From positions 1 to 64,000 of the forward strand of contig NZ_JAVIDR010000016.1 of assembly GCF_031157835.1 (NCBI RefSeq): a stretch of 64,000 bases of DNA. The letters are read 5' to 3'. The notes beneath the pieces were generated by a model, which was not told where the DNA came from, made no database searches, and worked only from the letters and a program-made list of their open reading frames with translations. Source of the DNA: Acinetobacter rudis (lineage in GTDB: Bacteria; Pseudomonadota; Gammaproteobacteria; Pseudomonadales; Moraxellaceae). Numbering within the stretch: position 1 is the first letter of the stretch; the number at the start of each line of letters is the position of its first letter. Positions 11,364-20,064 of the stretch are shown piece after piece. A program made the translations under genes and the position numbers.

Positions 11364-11820
11364 TGAAAATTCTCCAAAATGGCCTTTGCCGTAATTCGCT
11401 TCTTATTCAGTCAACTCCATCAACTGGATGGCTCAATATGCTGACTAACTTGCAATGCAGTATCTGTAAACTTTGTTACAGATGGGTGAATAAAAAGTTA
11501 CATTTTGATGACGATTTAAGTCGCACTTAGTTTTAACTTATGGGTTTACAGTGGAGTTATTTGCTAGACATTTTGTGTGGAGTAAAATATGAAAAAATAA
11601 GTAATAACAGTATCTTGAATAAAATTTTATCTTTGCTTTTGTCGTAAAAAATATTGCAAAATTTTTATTATAATGGAAATTTTTTATTTTTAATCGTACT
11701 GTTGTAACATCGAATCTAGGGCAAAAAATCTTTGCAAGAAGACAACATAATAATATGAGATAGAAAAAAACCAGAACCCTAAACTTAGAATTCTGGTGTG
11801 ATTGGAGCTGTAAAAATTGA
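11364..11820. other. Long leader/intergenic region upstream of the porin gene
   Basis: These 457 bases hold the porin promoter and leader (minus strand), then the terminator of the HIT gene at 11764-11796. The perfect inverted repeat ATCTGTAA/TTACAGAT (11462-11469, 11476-11483) is the only strong symmetry. The rest is AT-rich with no convincing small gene. Confidence 0.5.
11764..11796 (-). terminator. Terminator of the YARHG-HIT operon
   Basis: On the minus strand CCAGAA pairs with TTCTGG (inner mismatches around TAAGTTTAG) and is followed by seven T. Confidence 0.8.
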
Positions 11821-12234
11821 TTAGAGTGCTGCTTTAATTTTCTCGGCGAGGGCTTTAATTTTTTCTTGGTCACCCATTTGAGCAGCATGTTTACCAAGTT
11901 CATGAACTGAACTTGGAATTAAGTGAAAATGCACATGTGGTACGGTTTGACCTGCAGCCTCACCAGAAAGCTGCATGAGCACAATGCCCTTAGTATCGAG
12001 TGCTTTTTCAATCGCTTTGGCAATTTTTTGTACGATATTAATGGTATAGGCTGCTGCCTCAGGAGGGAGGTCAAGTAATGTTACCGCTGCAACTTTGGGT
12101 ATGACCAAAGCATGGCCATCTGCTTGCGGCATTATATCCATAAATGCAAGCACCTGTTCATCTTCGTAGAGTTTTATTGCAGGTAATTCACCACGTAAAA
12201 TTCGTGCAAAGATATTTTGTTGATCGTAGGCCAT
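11821..12234 (-). CDS. HIT-family nucleotide hydrolase
   Basis: A histidine-triad protein of 137 residues, the class that hydrolyses adenosine 5'-phosphoramidates and aminoacyl-adenylates (HinT type) or dinucleoside polyphosphates. The start IFARILRGELPAIKLYEDEQVLAFMD is typical of bacterial HIT enzymes. The triad is HVHFHLIPS near residue 105, with the nucleotide-site LVIPK earlier. It lies 20 bases after the YARHG-like gene on the same strand, so the two may share a transcript ending at 11764-11796. The exact in vivo substrate is unknown. Confidence 0.92.
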   Translation of the reverse strand: MAYDQQNIFARILRGELPAIKLYEDEQVLAFMDIMPQADGHALVIPKVAAVTLLDLPPEAAAYTINIVQKIAKAIEKALDTKGIVLMQLSGEAAGQTVPHVHFHLIPSSVHELGKHAAQMGDQEKIKALAEKIKAAL

Positions 12235-12254
12235 ACTGAGTTCCTGAGTCTGGA

Positions 12255-12521
12255 TTAGTTACACTTCAATTCTTTTTGACGTGCTTTGATTTCATCTAAA
12301 CGTTGCTGCTCTTTTTCAGAGAATTTAGGTTTACTAGTGAAGCAATTGTCGTTGCCATATTTTGCTTTTGCATCAGCATCCTTAAAACAGAAGCCTTTAG
12401 AGGCATAAATGACATTGTAGTCATCTTGCAGTTTTTGACATTCTGCCGAGGTAGCCATACTGTGGCTGCTGAATGAAAAGGCTACAATGGAAAACATGAA
12501 CAATGTAAATTTTTTCATCAT
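12255..12521 (-). CDS. Small secreted YARHG-like protein
   Basis: An 88-residue exported protein. A signal peptide ends near SHSMA|TSAEC. The mature part shows NVIYASKGFCFKDADAKAKY, then CFTSKPKFSEKEQQRLDEI and a closing RQKELKC. This resembles the extracellular YARHG domain (xNEIYARHGYxFKDxELxxYF ... FSxxExxxL) with two or three extra Cys residues that could form disulfides in the periplasm. The YARHG domain is thought to act outside the cytoplasm, but its biochemical role is not known to me. AAGGAGTTATG precedes the start. Possibly co-transcribed with the HIT gene. Confidence 0.75.
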   Translation of the reverse strand: MMKKFTLFMFSIVAFSFSSHSMATSAECQKLQDDYNVIYASKGFCFKDADAKAKYGNDNCFTSKPKFSEKEQQRLDEIKARQKELKCN

Positions 12522-12601
12522 AACTCCTTAACTTGATTTTATGACTGTTATATTGGTTTCCCATTATAAAGATTGCAGTAACTTAAGCAATTGTCTTGAT
12601 T

Positions 12602-13474
12602 TTATTCAATGGTAATTTTACTCCACGATTCATACATTTTTACGGCAGCTGAGAAATCACTGTTTTCTTCAGAACTTGCATAAGCTGCTTGAATTAAACT
12701 TTGTGTTAATGCAATTACAGGCGAAGCAAGTTTGGCTTCTCGTACTAAATCTATGGCTATTCCGGTATCTTTAGCAAGTAAAGATAGTGCAAAGGTGAGG
12801 GGGAAGCTGCGGTTTAAAATACGGTCTGGTAAGGCTGATTCTGTGACACCACTTTTACCACTTGAGGCATTAATACAGTCTAGTGCTTGTTGTAAATTTA
12901 CACCATGTGCTTTTAATGTTGTAAAACCTTCTGCTGCTGCGCAAAGGTGTACAGCCATCATCATATTATTAACAGCTTTAACAGCAAAACCTGCACCTGA
13001 TTCACCCACATGTCGAATAAGCTTGCCCATTGCTTGCATTGCTGGTTGTGCTTGTTGAAATGCGGATTCAGATCCACCCACCATAAATGTTAGGCTCGCA
13101 TTTTCAGCACCCATGGTTTGTCCACTCACTGGCGCATCTAAAAAATCAACACCTTGTTGTGCTAAAAATTTTGCTTGTTGTCGTGCAAGCTCAGGCACAC
13201 CACTAGTACAGTCAATCCAGATACTACCTGCTTTACACTGTACTTGAGATAAAATATCGTTAACATCAGCACTCGTAGGGAGACATGAAAAGATTAGATC
13301 TGCCTGCGCTGCTTGTTGTAATTCAACAGCTGTTGTTGCGTACTGATTTGCATGCTGTTCGGCTTTAGCAAAGTTTCTATTCCACACCATAACATGGTCA
13401 AAATGTTGTGGAAGATGTGCTGCCATGCGATAACCCATAGCTCCCAAGCCAATAAAGGCAACCGTCTTTTTCAT
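12602..13474 (-). CDS. NAD(P)-dependent beta-hydroxyacid dehydrogenase (3-hydroxyisobutyrate dehydrogenase family)
   Basis: A 290-residue oxidoreductase. The N-terminus has the dinucleotide-binding VAFIGLGAMGYRMA. The substrate motif is FLDAPVSGQTMGAENASL and the catalytic Lys lies in GAGFAVKAVNNMM. These place it in the 3-hydroxyisobutyrate/tartronate-semialdehyde/glyoxylate reductase group; which of these it acts on is not resolved. The ATG at 13474, with AGGGAA upstream, fits the family start; an upstream in-frame ATG would add 32 residues. It starts 20 bases after the PhaC-like hydrolase on the same strand, probably one operon. No valine-catabolic genes are nearby. Confidence 0.85.
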   Translation of the reverse strand: MKKTVAFIGLGAMGYRMAAHLPQHFDHVMVWNRNFAKAEQHANQYATTAVELQQAAQADLIFSCLPTSADVNDILSQVQCKAGSIWIDCTSGVPELARQQAKFLAQQGVDFLDAPVSGQTMGAENASLTFMVGGSESAFQQAQPAMQAMGKLIRHVGESGAGFAVKAVNNMMMAVHLCAAAEGFTTLKAHGVNLQQALDCINASSGKSGVTESALPDRILNRSFPLTFALSLLAKDTGIAIDLVREAKLASPVIALTQSLIQAAYASSEENSDFSAAVKMYESWSKITIE

Positions 13475-13494
13475 GTTATTCCCTACAAATAAGT

Positions 13495-14613
13495 TTAAAG
13501 GTGAGCCTGATTGTATACAGGTTTTAATGCTGTTGAGCGTTGTGCTAGCCAAGTGTAAAGCTTGGGCCAAAATATTTCAGCGCTTTTTTGATTTGACATT
13601 AAGCCTAAATGGCCACCTGGAATAGTGTGAAAACTCACATCGGAACTGCTGGTTAATTTTGTGAGAGGGTGTATTGCATCTATGGTGACAATTTGATCCC
13701 GTTCACCAGCACCCACCAAGAGAGGGCAGTGAATGTTTTTAAGATAAATCGGTTGATCATCTAAAACAATTTCACCACGTGCTAATGGGTTCTGTAGCCA
13801 AATATGAAATAGCATGTCCTGATTAATGCCGCCGGGATAATCAATCATATTATTTAGAAATCTGCCTAAAGTTGCATGTTCTTGTAATGCTTGTTTACTA
13901 TCAAGGTTAAGTAATAATTGTTTATGGCTTTCATACCAGCCTTTAGGATCTAACAGCTTAAAACCAAAAGCATTGAGTAGGCCCGATGAATGAATGAGGC
14001 CTTTAGGTAATTTTCCCTGGTAAAGTGCTTGTTTGATGGGTTCATTATGTTGCAGTAATTGATTCAATTTTTGATATAGGCGTCCAATAGCACCTGATGC
14101 GTAACTATCAATTGGGCTGCCGAGTACAATTAGATTTTTGACAATATTGGATTGTTGCGAGGCTGTGTAAAGCGAGGCAAATAATCCAGCCATACTCCAA
14201 CCATGTAGTGAAATTTGTTCACAATGAGCATGTTGCTGTATTTGAGTTATACAGTCTGGAATGAAGCGATGTGTGAAATCAAGAAAGTTAAGATGGCGAT
14301 GTTGGAAGTTAAATTTCCCCCAATCTATTAAGTAAACATCGAAGCCTTGTTTTACAAAGTAACCAATAAGAGAACGGTAGGGGTAGAGATCGTAAATTGA
14401 CATATCAATTGCAAGAGGCGCAATAAAGACTAAAGGCTCCTGAAATTTTTTTTTGTTGGCCGCATAATAGCGAATTTGGCTTGGTCCAAAGCTAAATATA
14501 CTGACATAGCTCATCTGTTCTGAAATAACCAGACTTGATGTATTAAATATACGCTGGGATAGGTTTTGAAATTGCAAGCTTGCATATTGCCATCTGTTTT
14601 TGAGATCCCTCAT
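13495..14613 (-). CDS. PhaC-like alpha/beta hydrolase with Ser nucleophile
   Basis: A 372-residue alpha/beta-fold protein resembling poly(3-hydroxyalkanoate) synthases: PLVFIAPLAIDMSIYDLYP, GFDVYLIDWGKF, the nucleophile elbow LHGWSMAGLFASLY, acidic residue in GAGERDQIV and catalytic His in IPGGHLGLMS. True PHA synthases have Cys in the box (G-x-C-x-G); here it is Ser, as in lipases and esterases. It is also shorter than class I PhaC (over 550 residues). It may be a thioesterase, depolymerase-like or acyltransferase enzyme. It is first in a likely two-gene unit with the hydroxyacid dehydrogenase. Function remains uncertain. Confidence 0.75.
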   Translation of the reverse strand: MRDLKNRWQYASLQFQNLSQRIFNTSSLVISEQMSYVSIFSFGPSQIRYYAANKKKFQEPLVFIAPLAIDMSIYDLYPYRSLIGYFVKQGFDVYLIDWGKFNFQHRHLNFLDFTHRFIPDCITQIQQHAHCEQISLHGWSMAGLFASLYTASQQSNIVKNLIVLGSPIDSYASGAIGRLYQKLNQLLQHNEPIKQALYQGKLPKGLIHSSGLLNAFGFKLLDPKGWYESHKQLLLNLDSKQALQEHATLGRFLNNMIDYPGGINQDMLFHIWLQNPLARGEIVLDDQPIYLKNIHCPLLVGAGERDQIVTIDAIHPLTKLTSSSDVSFHTIPGGHLGLMSNQKSAEIFWPKLYTWLAQRSTALKPVYNQAHL

Positions 14614-14752
14614 TGCTTGCTAGAGTCCTTTCGCATGAATAAGTAGCATAGTCTAAGTGATATTTTATGGATTTGCCTTGACCTGAATTACCTTAGACGC
14701 TCACAATGTTGCCTACCTTATACCAATAAAGTGTCTTGGACGGTAAACTTAA

Positions 14753-15940
14753 ATGAGTCAATTCGACGATAAACAATATCAACTTGAAACACTAGCCTTA
14801 CGTAGTGGGCATACACGTAGTTTTGAAGGAGAACATGCAGAGCCTATTTTCCTTACTTCTTCATTTGTGTATGGCAGTGCAGCAGAAGCGGCAGCGAAAT
14901 TTTCCGGACAAGAAGACGGAAATATTTATTCAAGATTTACCAACCCAACTGTAGCAACTTTCGAAAAGCGTATTGCTGCGCTTGAAGGTGCAGATCGCGC
15001 CGTGGCGACCAGTTCTGGGATGGCAGCGATAATGTCTATTGTCATGACTTTCCTAAAAGCAGGAGATCATGTTCTATGTTCACGTTCTGTCTTTGGTTCA
15101 ACAGTTGCCTTATTTGAAAAATATGTAAGTAAGTTTGGTATAGATGTTGAGTTCGTAGATTTAACAGATGTAAGTGCTTGGGAGGTGGCTGTACGCCAAG
15201 AGACTAAATTATTTTTTGTTGAATCTCCTTCAAATCCTTTGGGTGATGTTGCAGATATTCGTGCATTATCTGATTTGGCACACCGTCATAACGCATTATT
15301 GGCAGTAGACAATACAATTTGTACCCCAATCTTACAAAAGCCACTGACCTTAGGTGCTGATTTAGTTGTGTATTCGGCGACTAAATTTATTGATGGACAA
15401 GGACGTACATTGGGTGGCGTGGTCTTGGGAAATCAACAGTTAATGGATGAGCTGCATGTCTATGTTCGGACATCTGGTCCTTCACTCAGTCCTTTTAATG
15501 CTTGGGTATTATTAAAAGGGTTGGAAACACTAAAAATACGTATGCGTGAACATAGTGCTAATGCACAAAAATTGGCTGAATGGTTGCAACAGCATAAAAA
15601 AGTTAAGCAGGTTTATTATCCTGGTTTATCTAATCATCCAAGTCATGAAATGGCATTAAAGCAACAACAGGGCTTTAGTGGTATTGTTTCTTTTGAAGTG
15701 ATTGGGGGGAAAGAGCAAGCTTGGACTGTTATTGATCATACTCAATTCATTTCTATTACAGGTAATTTGGGTGATGCCAAAACCACGATTACCCATCCTG
15801 CAACGACTACACATGGTAAATTATCAGCTGAAGCGAAAGAAAAAGTAGGTATTAGCGAAGGTTTAATACGAATTTCGGTAGGTTTAGAAGATATTGATGA
15901 TATTATTTGCGACCTTGCTCGTGGTTTAGATTTGCTTTAA
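14753..15940 (+). CDS. metZ: O-succinylhomoserine sulfhydrylase
   Basis: A PLP enzyme of the Cys/Met metabolism family, 395 residues, that makes homocysteine directly from O-succinylhomoserine and sulfide. Visible are [42 protein letters not shown] and the PLP Lys in [16 protein letters not shown]; the RTLGG context is typical of MetZ rather than cystathionine synthase or lyase. Direct sulfhydrylation is the usual route in Pseudomonas and Acinetobacter. It is followed 23 bases later by ebfC. The ribosome binding site is weak. Confidence 0.93.
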   Translation: MSQFDDKQYQLETLALRSGHTRSFEGEHAEPIFLTSSFVYGSAAEAAAKFSGQEDGNIYSRFTNPTVATFEKRIAALEGADRAVATSSGMAAIMSIVMTFLKAGDHVLCSRSVFGSTVALFEKYVSKFGIDVEFVDLTDVSAWEVAVRQETKLFFVESPSNPLGDVADIRALSDLAHRHNALLAVDNTICTPILQKPLTLGADLVVYSATKFIDGQGRTLGGVVLGNQQLMDELHVYVRTSGPSLSPFNAWVLLKGLETLKIRMREHSANAQKLAEWLQQHKKVKQVYYPGLSNHPSHEMALKQQQGFSGIVSFEVIGGKEQAWTVIDHTQFISITGNLGDAKTTITHPATTTHGKLSAEAKEKVGISEGLIRISVGLEDIDDIICDLARGLDLL

Positions 15941-15963
15941 CGGCAGCTTATTTGGAGAAGTTT

Positions 15964-16293
15964 ATGAATATTAATATGTTGATGCAGCAAGCACAGCGCA
16001 TGCAAAAAGACATGGAAGCAAATGTCAAAAAGGCAAAAGAAGAACTTGCTCAAACTGAAGTACAGGCAGAAGCAGGTGGTGGTTTGGTGAAGGTGACCAT
16101 GACTTGTCGCCATGTTGTAAAACGCATTGAGATTAATCCAGAGCTTTTACAAGATGATGCAGATATGATTGAAGATTTAATTGCTGCTGCAATGAATGAT
16201 GCATCACGTCAAGCTGAGGCAGTGAGTGAAGAGAGAATGAAAGCTGCTAACTCTGGTATGGGCTTACCACCAGGTCTTTCTGGTTTGTTCTAA
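15964..16293 (+). CDS. ebfC: Nucleoid-associated protein, YbaB/EbfC family
   Basis: A 109-residue dimeric DNA-binding protein. [20 protein letters not shown], the basic coiled N-terminus, and [16 protein letters not shown] and the C-terminal MGLPPGLSG are family signatures. TTGGAGAAG precedes the ATG at 15964, so this start is preferred over the in-frame upstream ATG at 15907, which lies within metZ. It lies 11 bases before recR, the usual ybaB-recR pairing linked to recombination repair. Confidence 0.95.
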   Translation: MNINMLMQQAQRMQKDMEANVKKAKEELAQTEVQAEAGGGLVKVTMTCRHVVKRIEINPELLQDDADMIEDLIAAAMNDASRQAEAVSEERMKAANSGMGLPPGLSGLF

Positions 16294-16304
16294 GGAAAAA
16301 TAGC

Positions 16305-16901
16305 GTGTTTAGTGATCGTTTTGATCAACTGGTACAGGCTTTAAGAATACTTCCTAGCGTTGGGCCGAAATCGGCTCAACGTATGGCTTTGCATTTGATC
16401 ATGAAAAACCGTGAGGGTGCAAATGCCTTGTCAGTAGCCTTAAGTGAAGCAACCAGTTATATCCATCAATGTCAGATTTGCAATTCTTTGACTGAAGATG
16501 AAGTTTGCGATATTTGTCTGTCAACTGAACGAGATGCGGAATTACTTTGCGTAGTAGAATCTCCAGCAGATGTTTTGGCAATTGAACAAAGTGGTAGTTT
16601 CCGTGGCAAGTACCATGTTCTTGGAGGGCATTTATCTCCTTTAGATGGTATTGGTCCAGAAGAAATTGGCATTCCTTATTTAGTGCAACGTTTAACTGAT
16701 CAACACATTAAGGAAGTTATTTTGGCTACAAATGCGACAGTTGAAGGTCAGGCTACAGCACATTATTTGCTCGAAGTGACAAAACATTTAGCACTACAGA
16801 TGACACGTATAGCACAAGGTGTACCTCAAGGGGGAGAACTTGAATATGTGGATAGTCATACCTTGAGCCAAGCTGTGCATAATAGATTAAGTATGAAATA
16901 A
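16305..16901 (+). CDS. recR: Recombination mediator RecR
   Basis: RecR works with RecF and RecO to load RecA at ssDNA gaps. The 198-residue protein has the helix-hairpin-helix LRILPSVGPKSAQRMALHL, the four-Cys zinc finger CQICNSLTEDEVCDIC and a Toprim domain beginning CVVESPADVLAIEQ with the signature YHVLGGHLSPLDGIGPEEI. Translation starts at GTG, with AAGGAA upstream. Co-transcribed with ebfC. A short hairpin (16895-16921) overlaps the stop codon. Confidence 0.96.
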   Translation: MFSDRFDQLVQALRILPSVGPKSAQRMALHLIMKNREGANALSVALSEATSYIHQCQICNSLTEDEVCDICLSTERDAELLCVVESPADVLAIEQSGSFRGKYHVLGGHLSPLDGIGPEEIGIPYLVQRLTDQHIKEVILATNATVEGQATAHYLLEVTKHLALQMTRIAQGVPQGGELEYVDSHTLSQAVHNRLSMK

Positions 16902-17203
16902 GTACGATCGCTGCTTATTTCTACTAATATGATGAATCTCTTTACAATTATTCTATAAATCCTTTTATTTGAATCGCTTATTTTGTGACACTATGATTTT
17001 AATATCGTATTCATTTGATGATGAATTGGAATCTATCTAGAAGCATATGGATTTTATAACAACATCTTGATTGAATTTCATAGAAATAGGTCTCAATGTA
17101 GACCTGATACTTTTCAGACATTTAAATTGGGTTTTATGCGAACAGCTTGAAATTAATGTAAAATGTCTTTTAATTCCAATGTATTAATTTGACCCAAACT
17201 CCC
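16902..17203. other. Intergenic region between recR and rnd
   Basis: About 300 AT-rich bases. GAAATAAG (16895-16902) and CTTATTTC (16914-16921) form a weak hairpin at the recR stop, without a T-run. The rest should contain the rnd promoter but no clear box pair stands out. No gene seen. Confidence 0.4.
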
Positions 17204-18346
17204 ATGTTTCAATTTATTCAACAACAAGCTGAACTTGAAAATGTATTACATCTTATGAGTCAGCACTCAATTTATGGTTTGGACACTGAATTTATTAAAG
17301 TCGATACGTTTTGGCCAAAATTAGGTGTTTTTCAAATCAATATCGATCAGCAAGTTTTTTTACTCGATGGGACTACACTCGACCTGAGTGTTTTTTGGGA
17401 TAGAATCTTTCAAGCCAAACAAAATATATTTCATGCGTGTAGTGAAGATATTGATTTGATTTATTACTATTCGCAGAAAAAATGTTTGCAGAATGTTTTT
17501 GATACACAGGTGGCAATGTCATTTTTGGGGCATGGCTTACAATTGAGCTATCAAAATGCATTAAAGCAACAGCTCGATATTGATATTGATAAAGATCAGA
17601 CTCGCTCGGATTGGTTAGCAAGACCATTAAGTCCTCAGCAAATGCAGTATGCAGCTAATGATGTATGTTATATCGTTCAATTGGCCAATATGACTCAACA
17701 ACAATTGCAGCAAAAAGGTCTATACGAGTTTGTGCTCGAAGACTGTCAGCATCTTTGCCAAGAAATTGCTCAAGAGACTGAAAAAAGTAAATTGTTCACT
17801 GAAGTAGGTAATTATCGTCATTCGAGCAAACAGTTAATGCAATTACAGCAATTGTGTGTATGGCGAGAAGAAATGGTGAAGGCGCTAAATCAACCTAAAA
17901 GTTTTGTGCTGAAAAATTCGACTTTGAATGATTTGGTTGAGAAAAATCCTAAAAATACATTGGAATTATCTAAGTGTAGAGATATTCGTGCTTCAGTAGT
18001 CAGAGAGCATGGCAAAATTATTTTGGATTTACTGAAATTTTTACCAGATCAATCGCAGTGGCCGTTGCGCATGTCTCGTCCTATTAAGCATTCATCAAAA
18101 GGCATTACGCAGGTTGTTGATGAGTTAATTGAGCAGGTTGCTACACAACTCCAAGTACCGAAAGAAGTGCTTATGCGTAAAAAGTGGTTAAATCAGCTTT
18201 ACCAACATGTTGTTTTTCATGGCGATATACAAGACTTACCAGCTTACTTGTTGGGGTGGCGCTATGAACGGATGACACAGCCATTGATTGAGTTACTTAA
18301 AAAAGATATAGATTATTTAACGACTCAGATGAAAGTTAATCTTTAA
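17204..18346 (+). CDS. rnd: Ribonuclease D
   Basis: A 3'-5' exoribonuclease that trims tRNA and other stable RNA 3' ends; about 380 residues. The DEDD exonuclease site is visible: YGLDTEF (first D and E), HACSEDIDLI (second D) and YAANDVCYIVQLA (last D with Tyr). An HRDC-like domain follows at about residues 205-290. The start is uncertain: a TTG at 17189 would add five residues and neither has a clear Shine-Dalgarno; the ATG (MFQFIQQQ) is chosen as the simpler choice. A single gene downstream of a 300-base gap. Confidence 0.93.
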   Translation: MFQFIQQQAELENVLHLMSQHSIYGLDTEFIKVDTFWPKLGVFQINIDQQVFLLDGTTLDLSVFWDRIFQAKQNIFHACSEDIDLIYYYSQKKCLQNVFDTQVAMSFLGHGLQLSYQNALKQQLDIDIDKDQTRSDWLARPLSPQQMQYAANDVCYIVQLANMTQQQLQQKGLYEFVLEDCQHLCQEIAQETEKSKLFTEVGNYRHSSKQLMQLQQLCVWREEMVKALNQPKSFVLKNSTLNDLVEKNPKNTLELSKCRDIRASVVREHGKIILDLLKFLPDQSQWPLRMSRPIKHSSKGITQVVDELIEQVATQLQVPKEVLMRKKWLNQLYQHVVFHGDIQDLPAYLLGWRYERMTQPLIELLKKDIDYLTTQMKVNL

Positions 18347-18464
18347 ATTCTATTGTTACGTTACGCTTGGAAAAATTGCGACTATTCCGACTAAAATCGT
18401 TAATGTATCATCGTCACTTTTAATGTATGCTGTCGCTTAAGTTGAATTTAAGCTGTATGTATAC

Positions 18465-18770
18465 ATGTTTTGTGATATTTATAAATCGAGCAAGAAAGAT
18501 GAAATGTACCTCTACGTTGCTCGTACCCACCAATCTACTGAAGTTGAAAACCAAGATCCACTTGAGGTGGTTCCTGAAACAGTTCGCCAAGCCTTTGGTC
18601 GAGCAACTTTTGTGATGAAATTGGAATTGAGCCAATCACGTAAATTAGCACGTGTAAATGTGTTACATGTGATTGATTCATTGGAAACCAAAGGATTTTT
18701 CTTACAAATGCCACCAGAAGGATTAATTAATCCGAATGCGGTAGAACCAGAGGGATTACGTGGTGCCTGA
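18465..18770 (+). CDS. YcgL-domain protein
   Basis: A 101-residue cytoplasmic protein of the YcgL family (found next to rnd or minC in many gammaproteobacteria). [20 protein letters not shown] and [20 protein letters not shown], then [10 protein letters not shown] are the conserved parts. The biochemical role is not established. Its position right after rnd and overlap with the next gene suggest a small operon reaching the MoxR pair. Confidence 0.88.
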   Translation: MFCDIYKSSKKDEMYLYVARTHQSTEVENQDPLEVVPETVRQAFGRATFVMKLELSQSRKLARVNVLHVIDSLETKGFFLQMPPEGLINPNAVEPEGLRGA

Positions 18771-19176
18771 GCAACTAACAGTATTTTGGAACAATTTCTT
18801 AGATCTTTTTGATGCCTTACCAGAAGATAGTCTTGCAATTACAGTATATGTTGTGGGGGCGATTATTATCATGTGGTGTTGGACATCAATTATGCGTAGA
18901 TTGCCAGCCACTTTAGGCTGCATTTTATGGATTGTTGTGTTTGCACTTATTGCTACGCCTACAATCTCGGAAGGTCCAAACTCTGAAATTGCTCCAGCTA
19001 CTTTTGGGTTGTTATTTGGTATTTTGACCAAAGACTCAGTGTTAATTTGGTCTAATTTATCATTAATTTTATTTGTCATTGGCTTGGGTTTAATCCTAAG
19101 CCATTGGGCGAATAAATATAGAATGTTAAAGAAAAAAGCCACAGTGGCTGATCGTCCGGAAGGATCACCACTTTAA
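18760..19176 (+). CDS. Small integral membrane protein, function unknown
   Basis: A 138-residue protein with about four hydrophobic helices ([61 protein letters not shown]) and a basic C-terminal tail (RMLKKK). Translation begins at one of two adjacent GTG codons (18760 or 18763) that overlap the 3' end of the ycgL gene, so coupling is likely. It is followed 23 bases later by the MoxR ATPase gene, which suggests it belongs with the MoxR/VWA pair. I recognise no family by motif. Confidence 0.72.
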   Translation: MVPEQLTVFWNNFLDLFDALPEDSLAITVYVVGAIIIMWCWTSIMRRLPATLGCILWIVVFALIATPTISEGPNSEIAPATFGLLFGILTKDSVLIWSNLSLILFVIGLGLILSHWANKYRMLKKKATVADRPEGSPL

Positions 19177-19199
19177 AGAATTAAAAAGGTTTAAAGATT

Positions 19200-20051
19200 A
19201 TGTCTGTTGATCATCAACAATTTATTGGCACAGATCAGTATATTGCAACTGATAGTTTAAAGCTCGCAGTAAAAGCTGCACGTGCTTTGCAAAAACCGCT
19301 TTTGGTAAAAGGGGAACCTGGTACAGGTAAAACCTTATTGGCAGAGCAAGTAGCAGATAGCTTAGGGATGAAGTTGATTACGTGGCATATCAAATCAACG
19401 ACCAAAGCACAGCAAGGTTTGTATGAGTACGATGCTGTATCTCGCTTACGGGATAGTCAATTGGGCGATGATCGTGTTTATGATATTAAAAACTATATAA
19501 AACCAGGTAAGTTATGGGAAGCTTTTCATAGTGAAGAGCGCTGTGTATTACTTATTGATGAAATAGATAAAGCAGATATTGAATTCCCAAATGATCTGTT
19601 ACATGAACTTGATAAGATGTCTTTCTTTGTTTATGAAACAGGTGAGACGATTACCGCAGTTCAACGTCCTATTGTCATTATTACTTCAAATAATGAAAAA
19701 GAATTACCTGATGCATTTTTGCGTCGTTGTTTCTTCCATTATATTGATTTCCCTAATGAAGAAACAATGCGTGATATTATCGCCGTGCATTTTCCTAAAA
19801 TTTCTGTGCGCTTAGTCAATGAAGCATTAGAGATATTTTTTAAATTACGTAAAGTACCAGGTTTGAAAAAGCCACCTTCAACCTCAGAACTCATTGATTG
19901 GTTAAGCCTATTAATGGCTGATGATATGCCTGAAGATATTTTATCACAGCAAGATAAATCAAAGGCGATACCACCTTTGTATGGTGCGTTGATTAAAAAT
20001 GAACAAGATGTTCAGCTACTTGAACGTTTAGCCTTCATGTCACGTCGTTGA
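19200..20051 (+). CDS. MoxR-family AAA+ ATPase
   Basis: A 283-residue chaperone-type AAA+ ATPase. Walker A is VKGEPGTGKTLLAEQ, Walker B CVLLIDEIDKAD, sensor 1 PIVIITSNNEKELPDAFLRR with the Arg finger. The MoxR family typically works with a VWA-domain partner to insert metals or mature protein complexes. The VWA gene follows 13 bases later, an obligate-looking pair. The client is not evident; no dehydrogenase or cofactor genes lie nearby. Confidence 0.9.
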   Translation: MSVDHQQFIGTDQYIATDSLKLAVKAARALQKPLLVKGEPGTGKTLLAEQVADSLGMKLITWHIKSTTKAQQGLYEYDAVSRLRDSQLGDDRVYDIKNYIKPGKLWEAFHSEERCVLLIDEIDKADIEFPNDLLHELDKMSFFVYETGETITAVQRPIVIITSNNEKELPDAFLRRCFFHYIDFPNEETMRDIIAVHFPKISVRLVNEALEIFFKLRKVPGLKKPPSTSELIDWLSLLMADDMPEDILSQQDKSKAIPPLYGALIKNEQDVQLLERLAFMSRR

Positions 20052-20064
20052 TTGTTGAGCGCTC

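Noticed and set aside
11327..11530. 67-residue frame at the porin leader
   Set aside because: Starts within the porin gene on the opposite strand and has no ribosome binding site.
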